34,997 bases of DNA, from the NCBI GenBank assembly GCA_014859165.1, contig JACUUT010000003.1, positions 1-34,997 of the forward strand, given 5' to 3'. Numbering within the stretch: the stretch's first letter is position 1; every line of letters starts with the position of its first letter. The notes beneath the pieces were generated by a model. It saw only the letters and a program-made list of their open reading frames with translations, was not told where the DNA came from and did not search any database. Positions 1 to 8,408 of this stretch are shown here, one piece after another. This stretch comes from Dehalococcoidia bacterium (lineage in GTDB: Bacteria > Chloroflexota > Dehalococcoidia > E44-bin15). Position numbers and translations under genes: made by a program.

Positions 1-122
1 TCCAGTATTTTCAGCCCTTCCCTTATCGCCTCAGCCCTCACCCCCTCATCGCTGGTTGCCAGTCCCGCCGCCTGGTAGACCAAGCGACGCAGACATGGGT
101 AGCAATCACCGGCAGCTTTCAT
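1..122 (-). CDS. DUF89 family protein, N-terminal fragment (runs off left edge)
   Basis: The first 40 codons of a minus-strand gene begin with an ATG at 122-120. An AGGGG ribosome binding site lies at 133-129, six bases upstream. The peptide opens MKAAGDCYPCLRRLVYQAA and continues into an acidic, helical stretch (ATSDEGVRAEAIREGLKIL). An N-terminal C-x-P-C followed by a basic helix is the usual opening of DUF89 proteins, the metal-dependent damage-control phosphatase family that removes phosphate from damaged sugar phosphates or cofactors. The catalytic part lies outside the window, so the substrate cannot be judged. It is divergent from yraN. The family call rests on a short N-terminus only. 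Confidence 0.65.
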   Translation of the reverse strand, partial: MKAAGDCYPCLRRLVYQAAGLATSDEGVRAEAIREGLKIL

Positions 123-138
123 CCGTTTCCCCTATGAT

Positions 139-144
139 ATTATA
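139..144 (-). promoter_or_regulatory. Possible -10 box for the DUF89 gene
   Basis: A perfect TATAAT lies on the minus strand 17 bases upstream of the DUF89 start codon. No convincing -35 box sits 16 to 18 bases further upstream, and the implied start of transcription would fall almost on the ribosome binding site. Treat it as weak. Confidence 0.25.
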
Positions 145-199
145 CACCAATAAAGATAGGCTTGCCCTGGGGCAGCTTAGCCACTATACTGGTGTCGAT

Positions 200-559
200 A
201 TGAAACGCAAGGAGCTTGGCGCTCTGGGGGAGAACATAGCCGCCGAGTATTTAGCAAGGCTCGGATATGTGATTCGTGAGCGAAATTTTCGCTCCAAGGA
301 GGGTGAGATAGATATTATCGCTGAAAGGGATGATTTCCTCGTTTTTGTTGAGGTGCGCACCAGGAGAGGCTCCTCCTTTGGCACCCCTGAGGAATCGGTG
401 AATGCCAAAAAGAAAGAGAAGCTCATCACCCTGGCCCAAACCTATATTGAGAGCCATAATGACCTGCCACCATCCTGGCGCATCGATGTGGTCGCCGTGG
501 AGCTGACGAGGGAGGGCAAAGTCTCCCGGGTGGAGCTCATCGAAAATGCTATAGATTGA
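200..559 (+). CDS. yraN: YraN/UPF0102 family endonuclease-fold protein
   Basis: This is a 119-residue protein of the YraN (UPF0102) family, which has a restriction-endonuclease-like fold related to Holliday junction resolvases. The cellular role of the family is poorly defined. The order of motifs is typical: KRKELGALGENIAAEYL helix, then GY-x9-NFR, then EGEIDIIAERDD (the G-E-I-D metal-binding region) and FVEVRTRRG (the E-V-R/K catalytic strand), then the SVNAKKKEKL helix and a C-terminal WRIDVVAVEL strand. The reading frame is open further upstream to position 56, but family alignment places the start at this ATG. The site upstream is weak, with only GGTG near 191. It is followed by fmdB-like genes on the same strand. 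Confidence 0.9.
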   Translation: MKRKELGALGENIAAEYLARLGYVIRERNFRSKEGEIDIIAERDDFLVFVEVRTRRGSSFGTPEESVNAKKKEKLITLAQTYIESHNDLPPSWRIDVVAVELTREGKVSRVELIENAID

Positions 560-568
560 GGGCTCGCA

Positions 569-597
569 TTTACCGATTTGCGATGATGTGTTAAAAT
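569..597 (+). promoter_or_regulatory. Sigma70-like promoter upstream of first fmdB-like gene
   Basis: TTTACC (569-574) and TAAAAT (592-597) are separated by 17 bases. Transcription would start about 20 bases before the start codon at 624, leaving a short leader with a GGGGG ribosome binding site. Confidence 0.45.
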
Positions 598-623
598 ACA
601 AGACGATTGAGGGGGTGAAGCCC

Positions 624-980
624 ATGCCGATCTACGAGTATCGATGTAACGCCTGCCAACGCAAGGTCGCTATCTATCTGCGCAACTTCTCGGCATCGCC
701 AAGGTGCCCTCACTGCGGCGGCGAGGACCTTTCTCGACTCTTCTCTACCTTTGCTCTCCGAGGGACGTATAAGGATATATATGATGATATACTCACCGAC
801 CGCCAGTTGACGGATGGTTTGATGCGCAATGACCCCAGGGCTCTGGCTGAATGGAATAAAAGGATGACTCGCGGGATGGAGGATGATATGATGAGCCCGG
901 AGTATGAGGAGACTTTGGGGAGGCTGGAACATGGGGAGATGCCCCAGATGCCCGTGGGTGAAATGCCCGAAGATGATTAA
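624..980 (+). CDS. FmdB-family zinc ribbon protein (copy 1)
   Basis: This is a 118-residue protein whose N-terminus MPIYEYRCNACQRK with a following CPHCGGEDLSRLFS is the diagnostic FmdB (CxxC_CXXC_SSSS) putative regulatory zinc ribbon. The cysteines come as two CxxC pairs at about residues 8-11 and 33-36. The rest is acidic and helical and ends in Met-Pro-Glu-rich repeats (GEMPQMPVGEMPEDD). The start is the ATG preceded by GGGGG at 611-615; an in-frame GTG or TTG further up is not needed. A paralog follows directly, and a short inverted-repeat element lies in the gap between the two. Function is unknown. The family was named from formamidase operons and is often called a regulatory protein without firm evidence. 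Confidence 0.85.
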   Translation: MPIYEYRCNACQRKVAIYLRNFSASPRCPHCGGEDLSRLFSTFALRGTYKDIYDDILTDRQLTDGLMRNDPRALAEWNKRMTRGMEDDMMSPEYEETLGRLEHGEMPQMPVGEMPEDD

Positions 981-990
981 GGGTGTTCAA

Positions 991-1049
991 CTGTCACCCT
1001 GAACGACAGTGAAGGGTCTCTAGATTCTTCGCTTCGCTCAGAATGACAG
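991..1049. repeat. Short inverted-repeat element, family A
   Basis: This 59-base segment starts CTGTCACCCTGA and ends TCAGAATGACAG. The ends are inverted repeats matching at 10 of 12 positions. The inner part (GATTCTTCGCTTCGCTCAGAATGACAG) read on the other strand is the same type as CTGTCATTCTGA...GAAGAATCT at 17244-17281. It sits between the two fmdB-like genes and encodes nothing. It looks like a miniature, non-coding dispersed repeat. Confidence 0.6.
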
Positions 1050-1096
1050 ATGGATTATGAAATGCCTGAGGAGGACTCGGAGTGAGGTGATTAGTT

Positions 1097-1465
1097 ATGC
1101 CTATCTATGAGTTTCGCTGTAATGGTTGTCAAAAAAGGCTAAACCTTTTCGTAAAGAGCATTGTCGGCTCGCTTCCCCCTGAGTGCCCTCACTGCGGCAG
1201 TAAGGAGCTCGTGCGGCTGGTCTCCAGTTTTGCCCATCACAAATCGCATCAGACATTCCTTGAGGAGGCAGGCCCACCCCAGGCCATGGGTGGCCCTGAC
1301 TACTATAAAGACCCCCGCAATATTGGAAGGTGGGCGGAGCACAGGCTCAAAGAATTGGGAATGGATATGCGCAGCGAGGAATACTGGAACACCTTCTCAG
1401 AGGTCCGTGAGATGATCGATGCAGCAAAGGAAGGCGAGATGCCGGAGCCACTCAAGGACATATAG
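1097..1465 (+). CDS. FmdB-family zinc ribbon protein (copy 2)
   Basis: This 122-residue paralog of the preceding gene has the N-terminus MPIYEFRCNGCQKRLNLFVK and a second pair CPHCGSKELVRLVSSFA, again two CxxC knuckles. The remainder (PDYYKDPRNIGRWAEHRLKEL, then EGEMPEPLKDI) keeps the helical acidic tail and the EMPE end seen in copy 1. A GAGGTGA site at 1083-1089 precedes the ATG. Its TAG stop is immediately followed by the thiE ATG, so translation of the two is probably coupled. The paralogs share the metal site but differ in the tail. Role unknown. Confidence 0.85.
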   Translation: MPIYEFRCNGCQKRLNLFVKSIVGSLPPECPHCGSKELVRLVSSFAHHKSHQTFLEEAGPPQAMGGPDYYKDPRNIGRWAEHRLKELGMDMRSEEYWNTFSEVREMIDAAKEGEMPEPLKDI

Positions 1466-2479
1466 ATGCTACGCCTCATCGATGCCAACCTCAACCGCAT
1501 CAGCGAGGGGCTACGCCTACTTGAGGATGTCGCCCGCTTCATTCTCAACAACGCCCGAATAAGCGCCGAGCTCAAATCCCTGCGCCATGAGCTTTTGGAC
1601 ACCACGCTACAAAAAGAGCTCCTCTCCGCCCGGGATTCGTCAGGGGATGTGGCCGCCTTTGCCGAGGAGGAGGCTCGCCGCGATGACCTCCCCACCATCG
1701 TTACCGCTAACGCCAGGAGGGTGCAGGAATCGCTAAGGGTCCTGGAGGAGTTTGCCAAGCTCCCCGAAATTACTCTAGACTCAGCGAGGTTTAAGAAGGC
1801 GCGCTTTACCCTCTACGAGATAGAAAAGAGCATGACCGCCAGGCTGCTTCGCCGCGAAAAGAGAATTGCGGGACTCTATGTAATTATCGACTCAGAGGCA
1901 CTACGGGGGAAGGATGAAATGGAGGTCTGCCGCCAGGCGATTTGCGGCGGGGCAAAGATAATTCAACTGCGGGACAAGCACCGGGCCAAGGGAGAGCTAT
2001 TAGTCAGGGCGAATAAGCTGAGGGAGCTCTGCGCTCAATCTGACGTGCTCTTTATTATGAATGATTACCTCGATATCGCTCTCGCCTCAGGCGCCGATGG
2101 GCTTCACCTGGGACAAGGCGACCTCCCAATTTCTACAGCGCGCCAGCTAGTCCCCATCGATAAGATTTTAGGCTGCTCCACCACCACCCTCGAAGAGGCG
2201 CTTAAGGCCGAGACTGATGGTGCCGATTATATTACTGTGGGCTCAATCTATCCTACCCCATCCAAGGCGGGCGCTATAGTAGTGGGGCTGGAGCGGCTTC
2301 GCCGGATCAGGGAGGCAATAGCGATCCCCATTGTCGCCATTGGGGGCATCGATGAGAGTAATGCCGCCGCGGCCCTGGAGGCCGGGGCGGATTCTATAGC
2401 AGTGATCAGCGCTGTCTGCGGGGCAAAGGATGTGGAGGAAGCAGCGCGGCGGCTAACAGCTAGAATAGAGGTAAAGTAG
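1466..2479 (+). CDS. thiE: Thiamine phosphate synthase with N-terminal ThiD2-like domain
   Basis: ThiE joins HMP pyrophosphate and thiazole phosphate to give thiamine phosphate in the cytosol. At 337 residues this protein is about 120 longer than a plain ThiE. Residues 1-130 form the helical ThiD2-type domain, recognised from DANLNRISEGLRLLEDVARF and its internal echo NARRVQESLRVLEEFAKL. Residues about 135-337 are the TIM barrel: GLYVIIDSE, IIQLRDK (pyrophosphate and Mg contact region), FIMNDYLDIALASGADGLHLGQGDL, VGSIYPTPSKAG (phosphate-binding loop) and IVAIGGI. The start codon touches the fmdB-like stop (TAGATG) and its own stop touches the next start in the same way. No TPP riboswitch lies upstream, which fits a gene inside an operon. 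The N-terminal domain is thought to act in HMP phosphate handling; that is family knowledge, not shown here. Confidence 0.92.
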   Translation: MLRLIDANLNRISEGLRLLEDVARFILNNARISAELKSLRHELLDTTLQKELLSARDSSGDVAAFAEEEARRDDLPTIVTANARRVQESLRVLEEFAKLPEITLDSARFKKARFTLYEIEKSMTARLLRREKRIAGLYVIIDSEALRGKDEMEVCRQAICGGAKIIQLRDKHRAKGELLVRANKLRELCAQSDVLFIMNDYLDIALASGADGLHLGQGDLPISTARQLVPIDKILGCSTTTLEEALKAETDGADYITVGSIYPTPSKAGAIVVGLERLRRIREAIAIPIVAIGGIDESNAAAALEAGADSIAVISAVCGAKDVEEAARRLTARIEVK

Positions 2480-3127
2480 ATGGGAAAGCTAACAGCTAAA
2501 CTGGAACTAATCGCTGAGAGGGCACGCACTACCCTATCAGCCAAGGATGCTGCTCGGGAGAAGGCTCTTCAGTCCTCACGGGAAGCGCTTCGCCACTCCA
2601 CCGATGCCATCCGCTCGGTGCACCGCGGCGAGTATGAAGAGGCCAAAAAGCGATTGACACAGGCTCGCAACCTCCTCAAAGCGCTGGACGAGACCTTGAG
2701 TGAGCACCAGGATCTCCTTCATACAGGCTTTGTCTATAGTGCCCAGAAGGAGTATGTGGAGGGCTGCGTCACCCTGGGCCTGATTGCGGAAAATTCCCTT
2801 CCCGGCCCCGAAGAGCTGGGCATAGGCTACGCTGCCTATCTCAACGGATTAGGAGAGGCAATAGGAGAGCTAAGGCGTCACATCCTCGATATCACCAGGA
2901 AGGGGGAGATCGAACGCTGCGAAGAACTCCTTGAGACTATGGATGACATCTATGGGGCGCTAGTAACCATGGACTTCCCTGATGCCATGACAGGGGGGCT
3001 GAGGAGAACCACCGATGCAGTGCGAGGCATTCTGGAGAGGACCAGAGGCGACCTGACCATCGCCTTCAGACAAAGGGGACTGGAGGAAAAAATGGCAGCC
3101 TTTGAGAAGAAGCTGGGGGGGAGTTAG
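2480..3127 (+). CDS. Translin family protein
   Basis: This 215-residue, all-helical protein resembles bacterial and archaeal translin/TRAX homologs. The supporting blocks are REALRHSTDAIRSVHRGEYEEA, HTGFVYSAQKEYVEGCVTL (with the acidic E-Y-V-E pair that is catalytic in TRAX-type subunits), GYLNGLGEAIGELRRHILD, and the C-terminal DFPDAMTGGLRRTTDAVRG followed by RTRGDLT. Eukaryotic translin/TRAX form the C3PO endoribonuclease and bind single-stranded nucleic acid; the bacterial role is undefined. It is translationally coupled to thiE (TAGATG) and ends 17 bases before hppA. Some databases label such proteins as haloacid dehalogenase, but no HAD motifs are visible. Confidence 0.8.
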   Translation: MGKLTAKLELIAERARTTLSAKDAAREKALQSSREALRHSTDAIRSVHRGEYEEAKKRLTQARNLLKALDETLSEHQDLLHTGFVYSAQKEYVEGCVTLGLIAENSLPGPEELGIGYAAYLNGLGEAIGELRRHILDITRKGEIERCEELLETMDDIYGALVTMDFPDAMTGGLRRTTDAVRGILERTRGDLTIAFRQRGLEEKMAAFEKKLGGS

Positions 3128-3144
3128 CGTATTCAGGAGGGCGA

Positions 3145-5190
3145 ATGATAGATCCGATATTTATCGCGATAATCGCGGGTGCTTTGGGGCTTGCTTTTGC
3201 CGCGTTCCTCGCCACTTATGTATTGAGGCAGGATCAGGGCTCGGAGAGGATGAGGGAGATCTCAGGAGCCATCAAAGAGGGTGCGATGGCCTTCCTGAGG
3301 CGGGAATATCAAATACTGGCCATATTCGTTGTGGTCATTACCCTCGTTCTGGGTCTGATCCCTCCTCTCGGATGGTGGGTCGCCCTCTCCTTCATTTTCG
3401 GCGCTTTGTGCTCAGGGATCGCTGGCTTTATCGGCATGAATATGGCCATAAGGTCCAACTCCAGAACAGCGGCCGCCGCCGAGAGGAGTTTGAACCACGG
3501 ACTCAGGGTCTCCTTCCGCAGTGGGGCAGTGATGGGGCTCTGCGTTGTCGGCATTGGCATCCTGGGGTTGAGCATCCTTTACATTGCCTTTCATAGTAAC
3601 ATTGACTTTCTCAAAATTATCCCTGGCTTCGGCTTCGGCGCTTCGTTGGTAGCCATCTTCGCCAGGGCAGGTGGCGGCATCTATACCAAGGCAGCGGATA
3701 CCGGTGCTGACCTTGTGGGGAAGGTGGAGAAGGGCATCCCTGAGGACGACCCCCGAAATGCCGCTGTTATCGCCGACTTTGTCGGCGATAATGTGGGTGA
3801 TGTCGCCGGTATGGGCGCCGACCTCTTTGAGTCCTATGTGGACGCTATCATTGCTACTATGGCACTTTCCATGCTGGCCTGGTCTGCAACCATGACAGCT
3901 CCCTTGACCCCTGATAAGGAGACGGCATGGTATCTGCCGATGATGGTCGCTGCCGGGGGGATTATCGCCTCCATTATCGGGGCCTTTCTGGTCAGGGTAG
4001 GTGAAAAGCCGGAGATGAGTGCACTGCTGGGCGCATTACGCCGCGGCACCTTCTCAGCATCGATCCTGACTGCTGGTTTTGCCGCCCTGGCGGTATATTT
4101 CCTCGACGCCAGTTGGGGGATACTATGGGCTGTCCTCGCCGGGCTGATCGCCGGCATGCTCATCGGGGAGAGCACCAACTATTTTACCTCCTATAGCTTC
4201 GGGCCGACTCGCCGCATCTCCGAGGCGTCACAGACGGGCGCAGGCACCACGATAACAGCAGGGTTTGCCAATGGGCTGATGAGCACCCTACCCCCCATTA
4301 TCCTGGTAGCCATAGCCATCCTCGTGGCCCACTACTTCGCTGGCATGTATGGCATCGCTATCGCCGGGATTGGCATGCTCGCCACACTGGGGATCACCCT
4401 GGCCACCGACGCCTACGGCCCGGTGGCAGATAATGCTGGTGGGATCGTCGAGATGTCAGATTTGCCACCGGAGATCAGGGAGAGGACTGATGCCCTCGAC
4501 TCCCTGGGCAATACCACAGCAGCCACGGGAAAGGGATTTGCCATCGGGGCAGCGGCGCTCACCGCCCTCGCCTTGATGGTATCCTACACCCAGGCGGTAG
4601 GGATCCAATTCGCTGCTATCAGTCTGCTTGATCCGGTCGTGGTTGCCGGCTTATTCCTCGGCGTTCTGATGCCAGCTCTCTTCTGCGCCCTGACCCTGAA
4701 CGCGGTCGGCAGAACCTCCTTTGCCATAATTAACGAGGTTCGCCGCCAGTTCCGTGAGATCAAGGGGATCATGACAGGAGAGGCGAGACCTGAGTATGGC
4801 AAGTGCGTCGATATATGCACCAAGGCTGCCTTAAAGGAGATGATTGCACCTGGCCTCATCACTGTGGCTGCTCCCATTATCGTCGGCTTTGTATTGGGGC
4901 CGCTGGCTCTGGGAGGCTTCCTGATTGGGGCAATTGCTTCCGGATTCCTCATCGCCGTAATGATGGCTAATGCCGGTGGCTCCTGGGATAACGCCAAGAA
5001 GTGGATCGAGAAGGGCAACTACGGGGGCAAGGGGTCAGATGCCCATAAGGCAGCGGTTGTCGGCGACACGGTAGGCGACCCGTTTAAGGATACCTCGGGC
5101 CCATCCCTGAACATCATGATAAAGCTGATGTCCATAATAGCGCTGGTTTTAGCGCCGGTGCTGGCGGGCGTAACCGGGATTCTTGGGTAA
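3145..5190 (+). CDS. hppA: Membrane-bound ion-translocating pyrophosphatase, K+-dependent type
   Basis: HppA splits pyrophosphate and pumps H+ or Na+ across the cytoplasmic membrane. At 681 residues it is of normal length, with many hydrophobic segments consistent with the family's 16 helices. The catalytic region shows [21 protein letters not shown] (about 183-203) and [21 protein letters not shown], the two acidic substrate/Mg motifs. A third acidic motif, [18 protein letters not shown], is near the C-terminus. [10 protein letters not shown] (about 454-463) has Ala and Gly at the positions that mark K+-dependent enzymes, where K+-independent ones have Lys and Thr. The FESY glutamate is at the place found in Na+-pumping and some bacterial H+-pumping enzymes, so the ion cannot be assigned. 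An AGGAGG site (3135-3140) fixes the start. It could salvage pyrophosphate from biosynthesis in an energy-limited anaerobe. Confidence 0.95.
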   Translation: MIDPIFIAIIAGALGLAFAAFLATYVLRQDQGSERMREISGAIKEGAMAFLRREYQILAIFVVVITLVLGLIPPLGWWVALSFIFGALCSGIAGFIGMNMAIRSNSRTAAAAERSLNHGLRVSFRSGAVMGLCVVGIGILGLSILYIAFHSNIDFLKIIPGFGFGASLVAIFARAGGGIYTKAADTGADLVGKVEKGIPEDDPRNAAVIADFVGDNVGDVAGMGADLFESYVDAIIATMALSMLAWSATMTAPLTPDKETAWYLPMMVAAGGIIASIIGAFLVRVGEKPEMSALLGALRRGTFSASILTAGFAALAVYFLDASWGILWAVLAGLIAGMLIGESTNYFTSYSFGPTRRISEASQTGAGTTITAGFANGLMSTLPPIILVAIAILVAHYFAGMYGIAIAGIGMLATLGITLATDAYGPVADNAGGIVEMSDLPPEIRERTDALDSLGNTTAATGKGFAIGAAALTALALMVSYTQAVGIQFAAISLLDPVVVAGLFLGVLMPALFCALTLNAVGRTSFAIINEVRRQFREIKGIMTGEARPEYGKCVDICTKAALKEMIAPGLITVAAPIIVGFVLGPLALGGFLIGAIASGFLIAVMMANAGGSWDNAKKWIEKGNYGGKGSDAHKAAVVGDTVGDPFKDTSGPSLNIMIKLMSIIALVLAPVLAGVTGILG

Positions 5191-5196
5191 ACCCTC

Positions 5197-5212
5197 ATGG
5201 GCAGTTGCCCAT
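5197..5212. terminator. Hairpin after hppA, possible terminator
   Basis: ATGGGCA-GT-TGCCCAT forms a perfect seven-pair stem seven bases after the hppA stop. No run of T follows, so intrinsic termination is uncertain. It lies between two convergent genes. Confidence 0.4.
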
Positions 5213-5243
5213 TAACAAATCATAAAAAGTAATATGCCACATA

Positions 5244-5369
5244 CCGTTCGTGGTGAGCCCTTCGGCTGAGCTCAGGACAGGCTTGTCGAACCCCGTTCGT
5301 GGTGAGCGTTCGGCTGAGCTCACGCCGAAGCCCAGTCGAACCACCCTTCGACAAGCTCAGGGCGAACGG
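5244..5369. repeat. Intergenic repeat block with direct and inverted copies
   Basis: CCGTTCGTGGTGAGC occurs at 5244 and again at 5293, each followed by a TTCGGCTGAGCTCA core. An inverted partner TTCGACAAGCTCAGGGCGAACGG occupies 5347-5369. The block fills most of the 189-base gap between hppA and the convergent hydrolase gene and encodes no plausible protein. It resembles dispersed intergenic repeats rather than a CRISPR, because unit spacing and spacers are not regular. Confidence 0.65.
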
Positions 5370-5379
5370 AGTAAAGGGG

Positions 5380-6012
5380 CTAATCGCTCAGGAAGGGATT
5401 CCATTTACGCTCGGTGGCGACGGTGGTCTGGGGGCCATGCCCGGGGAGAACGATGGTCTCATCGGGTAGAACCATAAGCTTGTTCTGAATACTGTCAATA
5501 AGCCTTTTGTAGCTACACCCGGGGAAGTCCGTCCTGCCAATGCCAAAGTTGAACAGGGTGTCCCCACAGAAGACCACCCCATGCCCGTAAAGGGAGATGC
5601 CCCCTGAGCTATGACCGGGGGTATGGAGAACAGTGAAGCTGAGGTCGCCGATCTCGATGATGTCGCCATCCTTGAGCAGCCTTTCAGGCTTAGGGGACGG
5701 CCCAAAGGAGCCGGTCGCCAGCATACCAAGTATTCGGGCCATTCCCTGCGTGATTCCCCCGGTGAACTCAGCCTCATGGATGGCGAAGGGAGCGCCGGTG
5801 TCCTCTTTGACCTCACGAAGCGCCATAATGTGATCAGGATGAGCGTGAGTGGCGACAATGAGCTTTATGGTGAGCCCAAGCTGGCGCACACTATCCATTA
5901 TGGTCTCGGCCTCGGCGCAGGGGTCGATGATCATCCCCTCCTTGGTCTTCTCCGAGCCCACGATATAGCAGTTGGAGAGGAAGGGACCCAGTTCCAGCCC
6001 TCTTAAAATCAT
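5380..6012 (-). CDS. Metallo-beta-lactamase-fold hydrolase (glyoxalase II-like)
   Basis: This is a cytosolic metallo-hydrolase with the full metal set: THAHPDH (H-x-H-x-D-H), TPGHSSGG, FCGDTLF and LPGHGPQT. The N-terminus MILRGLELGPFLSNCYIVG is the usual opening of the small glyoxalase II-like branch. I chose the ATG at 6012 (210 residues); an in-frame GTG at 6036 would add eight residues that homologs do not normally have. A promoter with TTGACA and AACAAT ends seven bases before this ATG, so the transcript is probably leaderless. The substrate is unknown; thioester hydrolysis is typical for the branch. It converges on hppA and diverges from the methyltransferase gene. Confidence 0.85.
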   Translation of the reverse strand: MILRGLELGPFLSNCYIVGSEKTKEGMIIDPCAEAETIMDSVRQLGLTIKLIVATHAHPDHIMALREVKEDTGAPFAIHEAEFTGGITQGMARILGMLATGSFGPSPKPERLLKDGDIIEIGDLSFTVLHTPGHSSGGISLYGHGVVFCGDTLFNFGIGRTDFPGCSYKRLIDSIQNKLMVLPDETIVLPGHGPQTTVATERKWNPFLSD

Positions 6013-6018
6013 AGTGCT

Positions 6019-6047
6019 ATTGTTCGCTATTCTCACTTCCCTGTCAA
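6019..6047 (-). promoter_or_regulatory. Promoter of the hydrolase gene, probably leaderless transcript
   Basis: On the minus strand, TTGACA (6047-6042), 17 bases, then AACAAT (6024-6019). The start codon ATG at 6012 coincides with the predicted transcription start, and no ribosome binding site is present. Confidence 0.5.
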
Positions 6048-6051
6048 GCCT

Positions 6052-6080
6052 TTGACATTTAGCGGCAACCCCGATAAAAT
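6052..6080 (+). promoter_or_regulatory. Promoter of the DNA methyltransferase gene
   Basis: A perfect TTGACA (6052-6057) and TAAAAT (6075-6080) are separated by 17 bases. The -10 box lies partly in the loop of the hairpin at 6067-6087. The -35 box is four bases from the divergent -35 box of the hydrolase promoter, forming TGTCAA-N4-TTGACA. Confidence 0.6.
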
Positions 6081-6087
6081 CGGGGTT
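6067..6087. repeat. CCCCGAT hairpin, copy 1
   Basis: AACCCCGAT-AAA-ATCGGGGTT is a perfect nine-pair inverted repeat. The same CCCCGAY/RTCGGGG core recurs at 12589, 17154 and 17256 in other intergenic regions. Confidence 0.6.
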
Positions 6088-6107
6088 GTTAGATATAGAG
6101 GGTTAAT

Positions 6108-8408
6108 ATGACAACACAAGCTGTAATCATCGAACCGATTCGCCGTCCCTTTCCTGCCTTAAAGTATCAGGCTTGGCATCGCATGATTCATCCCTACTAC
6201 ACGAAACAGCCGTCAAATGTCGTTGGCGAGTATATCCGCCACTTTTGCCCCCAGGGTGGGCTTGTAGTCGACCCCTTCTGCGGCAGCGGTGTTACTGCAA
6301 TTGAGGCGCTCACCTCAAGGCGGAGCGCCATATGTATGGATTTGGACCCCCTGGCAGTTTTCATCACCAGGCAGACCTGCCTCGCCCCCGTTGACCTCAA
6401 CGCTTACTGGGAAGCCTACCACCAGGTGGAGCGAGAGATGAAGCCGATTGTGGAATTTGTCCGCAACGCTTCAACCAGAGAGCTGGAAGATTATGAGATA
6501 ACAGAATGGTATCCCAAAGGGGTGAAGCTTCCCTCAAATGCCGACAGAGGGTATGTGGAAGGCCTGTTTGACAGAAGGCAGCTAATAATCTTTGCTCATT
6601 TGCATTCAGCCATTATGAGGATGCCAAATGAGCAGGCAAGAGGACTTCTATTGCTCGCTTTCTCAGCGAGTTTAGCAATAGCAAACAAAATGAGCAAATA
6701 CGACCGAAAGAGGGGTGGGGGCACCTGCGGAGTCTTCATAGTCTACCGTTATTGGGTGCCTCCGTACCCTAGTTACCGTGATGCGTGGGACGTGTTCAAG
6801 GTTAGGGCAAGGCTGGTAGCTAATGCCAAGAAGAAGAGCAATGAGATTTTTGGCGACTTTGTTCGTGAGGGCGAAACTTTTAGTGTCTATCGCGATTCCG
6901 CCGAGAGCCTGCTCAAGTGTGTGGATGAAAAGTCGGTGGATTATATCTATACTGACCCGCCCTATGGGGCGCATATCGCCTATTTAGACCTGGGCACGAT
7001 GTGGCACGCCTGGCTCGGATTTGAGGTCACCGATGGGATGCGGGCGAGGGAGGCAATCGAAGGTGGAGAGCAGCAATTTGACGAAAAGCATTATCTGGAT
7101 GTGCTTCAGAAATCGTTTGAGCAGATGTTCTACGCCTTAAAGGATGATGCCTGGCTATCGCTCGTCTTCCATCACAAGGAAACCCGCCTATGGTATTCCA
7201 TCCGGGATATGCTTCGCTACAGCGGCTTTGAGTATGTAAACTGTGTCGCCCAGCCGTTGAGTTATAAGACCTTCCACAAGATTAAGAATCCCCTGCGAGT
7301 TCTTGGCGAAAGCCTTATTGTCAACTTCCAGAAGACCGCTAAAAGGAAAATATCTCAGCCTATGTCTCTACCAATGGCAAATCTGATTAAGAATGTTGCG
7401 GAGAGGGTAATTTACCGTGGCGGAGGCGCCACCACAGAGGAGATACTCAGAGAGGTAGTGCCAGAGCTTCTTGATGATGACCTTTTCATTGATGCTGCCG
7501 CTAAAAATATCAGTGATATTCTGGCAATCCTCGATAGCGACTTTGAGCTTGATAATAATAACATGTGGCAAATCAGGGCTGGACGCAAGCTTGGTAATTT
7601 CATTGAGCCAAGAAAGCGCATCAGATATTATGTGATGCGCTATTTACACAAAGTAGGTAAAGCAAACTTCGATGAAATCGTTACCTTCATCCTTCCTCGC
7701 TTGATAAACGGGCACGAACCTACAAAGGAGGATATTGACGATGTGCTGAAAGAGGTTGCAGTATCCCATGATGGCATTAACTGGGAGCTGAAGAAACCAG
7801 AGGAGTTAGCGGAGCAAGGAGAGTTGCCGCTATTTGAAACTGCTGCTGAATATGTAGCTGAAATCCCAGCCAGCACAACGCATAACCAACAGATTTATCG
7901 GCTTGCCTTGCTCTGCCAGAAAGCGGGGCTTGTCCCCTACATAGGCAGGCAAGAGAGAAGCGACCCCATGCTGGCGCGCCTCAAACCCCTAACCCAGCTT
8001 AACATCAAGGTGGAGCCAGAGAAGATGAGGCGCATCGAGCAAATCGACATTATCTGGGCTACGGCGGATGGCAGCCCTGTTTGGGCGTTTGAAATAGAGG
8101 AGCACACACCAATCTTGAGCGCCTTGGAACGCTTCTCAGCCTTACTTGACGCTACGCCAGAATTAGGGCACAGGCATCAGGTGACCATTGTTGCTCCCAA
8201 AACCAGGAGGAGGAAACTAAACCAGGAATTAACGACTTCCTCCTATATAGGCCGACCAGCGTATCTCGAAACTAAGATTAGCTATATATTCGCTGAGGAT
8301 TTAGAAAAGGAGTTCAACAAGTTAACTACTCGTGCGAGCATTAGAGGAGAGGAGCTACATAGTATATGCCACTTCCCTACCGGCAGTGAGACGGGGGGCA
8401 GAGAGTGA
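6108..8408 (+). CDS. N4/N6-type DNA methyltransferase with C-terminal nuclease-like domain
   Basis: This is a 766-residue DNA methyltransferase. DPFCGSGVT (55-63) is the S-adenosylmethionine loop (motif I) and TDPPYG (282-287) is the catalytic D-P-P-Y motif of amino-methylating enzymes acting on adenine N6 or cytosine N4. After about residue 440 comes a region that looks like winged-helix segments. The last 130 residues contain [11 protein letters not shown][14 protein letters not shown], with D647 and E662-x-E664, which resembles the core strands of PD-(D/E)xK nucleases, although the usual lysine is Glu. No separate restriction gene flanks it. The middle of the gene is visibly AT-richer than its neighbours, suggesting acquisition. 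GAGGG (6098-6102) precedes the ATG, and the stop overlaps the glyQS GTG. It could be a self-contained modification-restriction protein or a solitary methylase; the target site is unknown. Confidence 0.8.
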   Translation: MTTQAVIIEPIRRPFPALKYQAWHRMIHPYYTKQPSNVVGEYIRHFCPQGGLVVDPFCGSGVTAIEALTSRRSAICMDLDPLAVFITRQTCLAPVDLNAYWEAYHQVEREMKPIVEFVRNASTRELEDYEITEWYPKGVKLPSNADRGYVEGLFDRRQLIIFAHLHSAIMRMPNEQARGLLLLAFSASLAIANKMSKYDRKRGGGTCGVFIVYRYWVPPYPSYRDAWDVFKVRARLVANAKKKSNEIFGDFVREGETFSVYRDSAESLLKCVDEKSVDYIYTDPPYGAHIAYLDLGTMWHAWLGFEVTDGMRAREAIEGGEQQFDEKHYLDVLQKSFEQMFYALKDDAWLSLVFHHKETRLWYSIRDMLRYSGFEYVNCVAQPLSYKTFHKIKNPLRVLGESLIVNFQKTAKRKISQPMSLPMANLIKNVAERVIYRGGGATTEEILREVVPELLDDDLFIDAAAKNISDILAILDSDFELDNNNMWQIRAGRKLGNFIEPRKRIRYYVMRYLHKVGKANFDEIVTFILPRLINGHEPTKEDIDDVLKEVAVSHDGINWELKKPEELAEQGELPLFETAAEYVAEIPASTTHNQQIYRLALLCQKAGLVPYIGRQERSDPMLARLKPLTQLNIKVEPEKMRRIEQIDIIWATADGSPVWAFEIEEHTPILSALERFSALLDATPELGHRHQVTIVAPKTRRRKLNQELTTSSYIGRPAYLETKISYIFAEDLEKEFNKLTTRASIRGEELHSICHFPTGSETGGRE

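Noticed and set aside
1420-1466. TPP riboswitch before thiE
   Set aside because: thiE starts directly on the preceding stop codon and no riboswitch-like structure or leader is present.
5244-5369. Possible CRISPR array
   Set aside because: Repeat copies are unequal, one is inverted and there are no regular spacers or cas genes.
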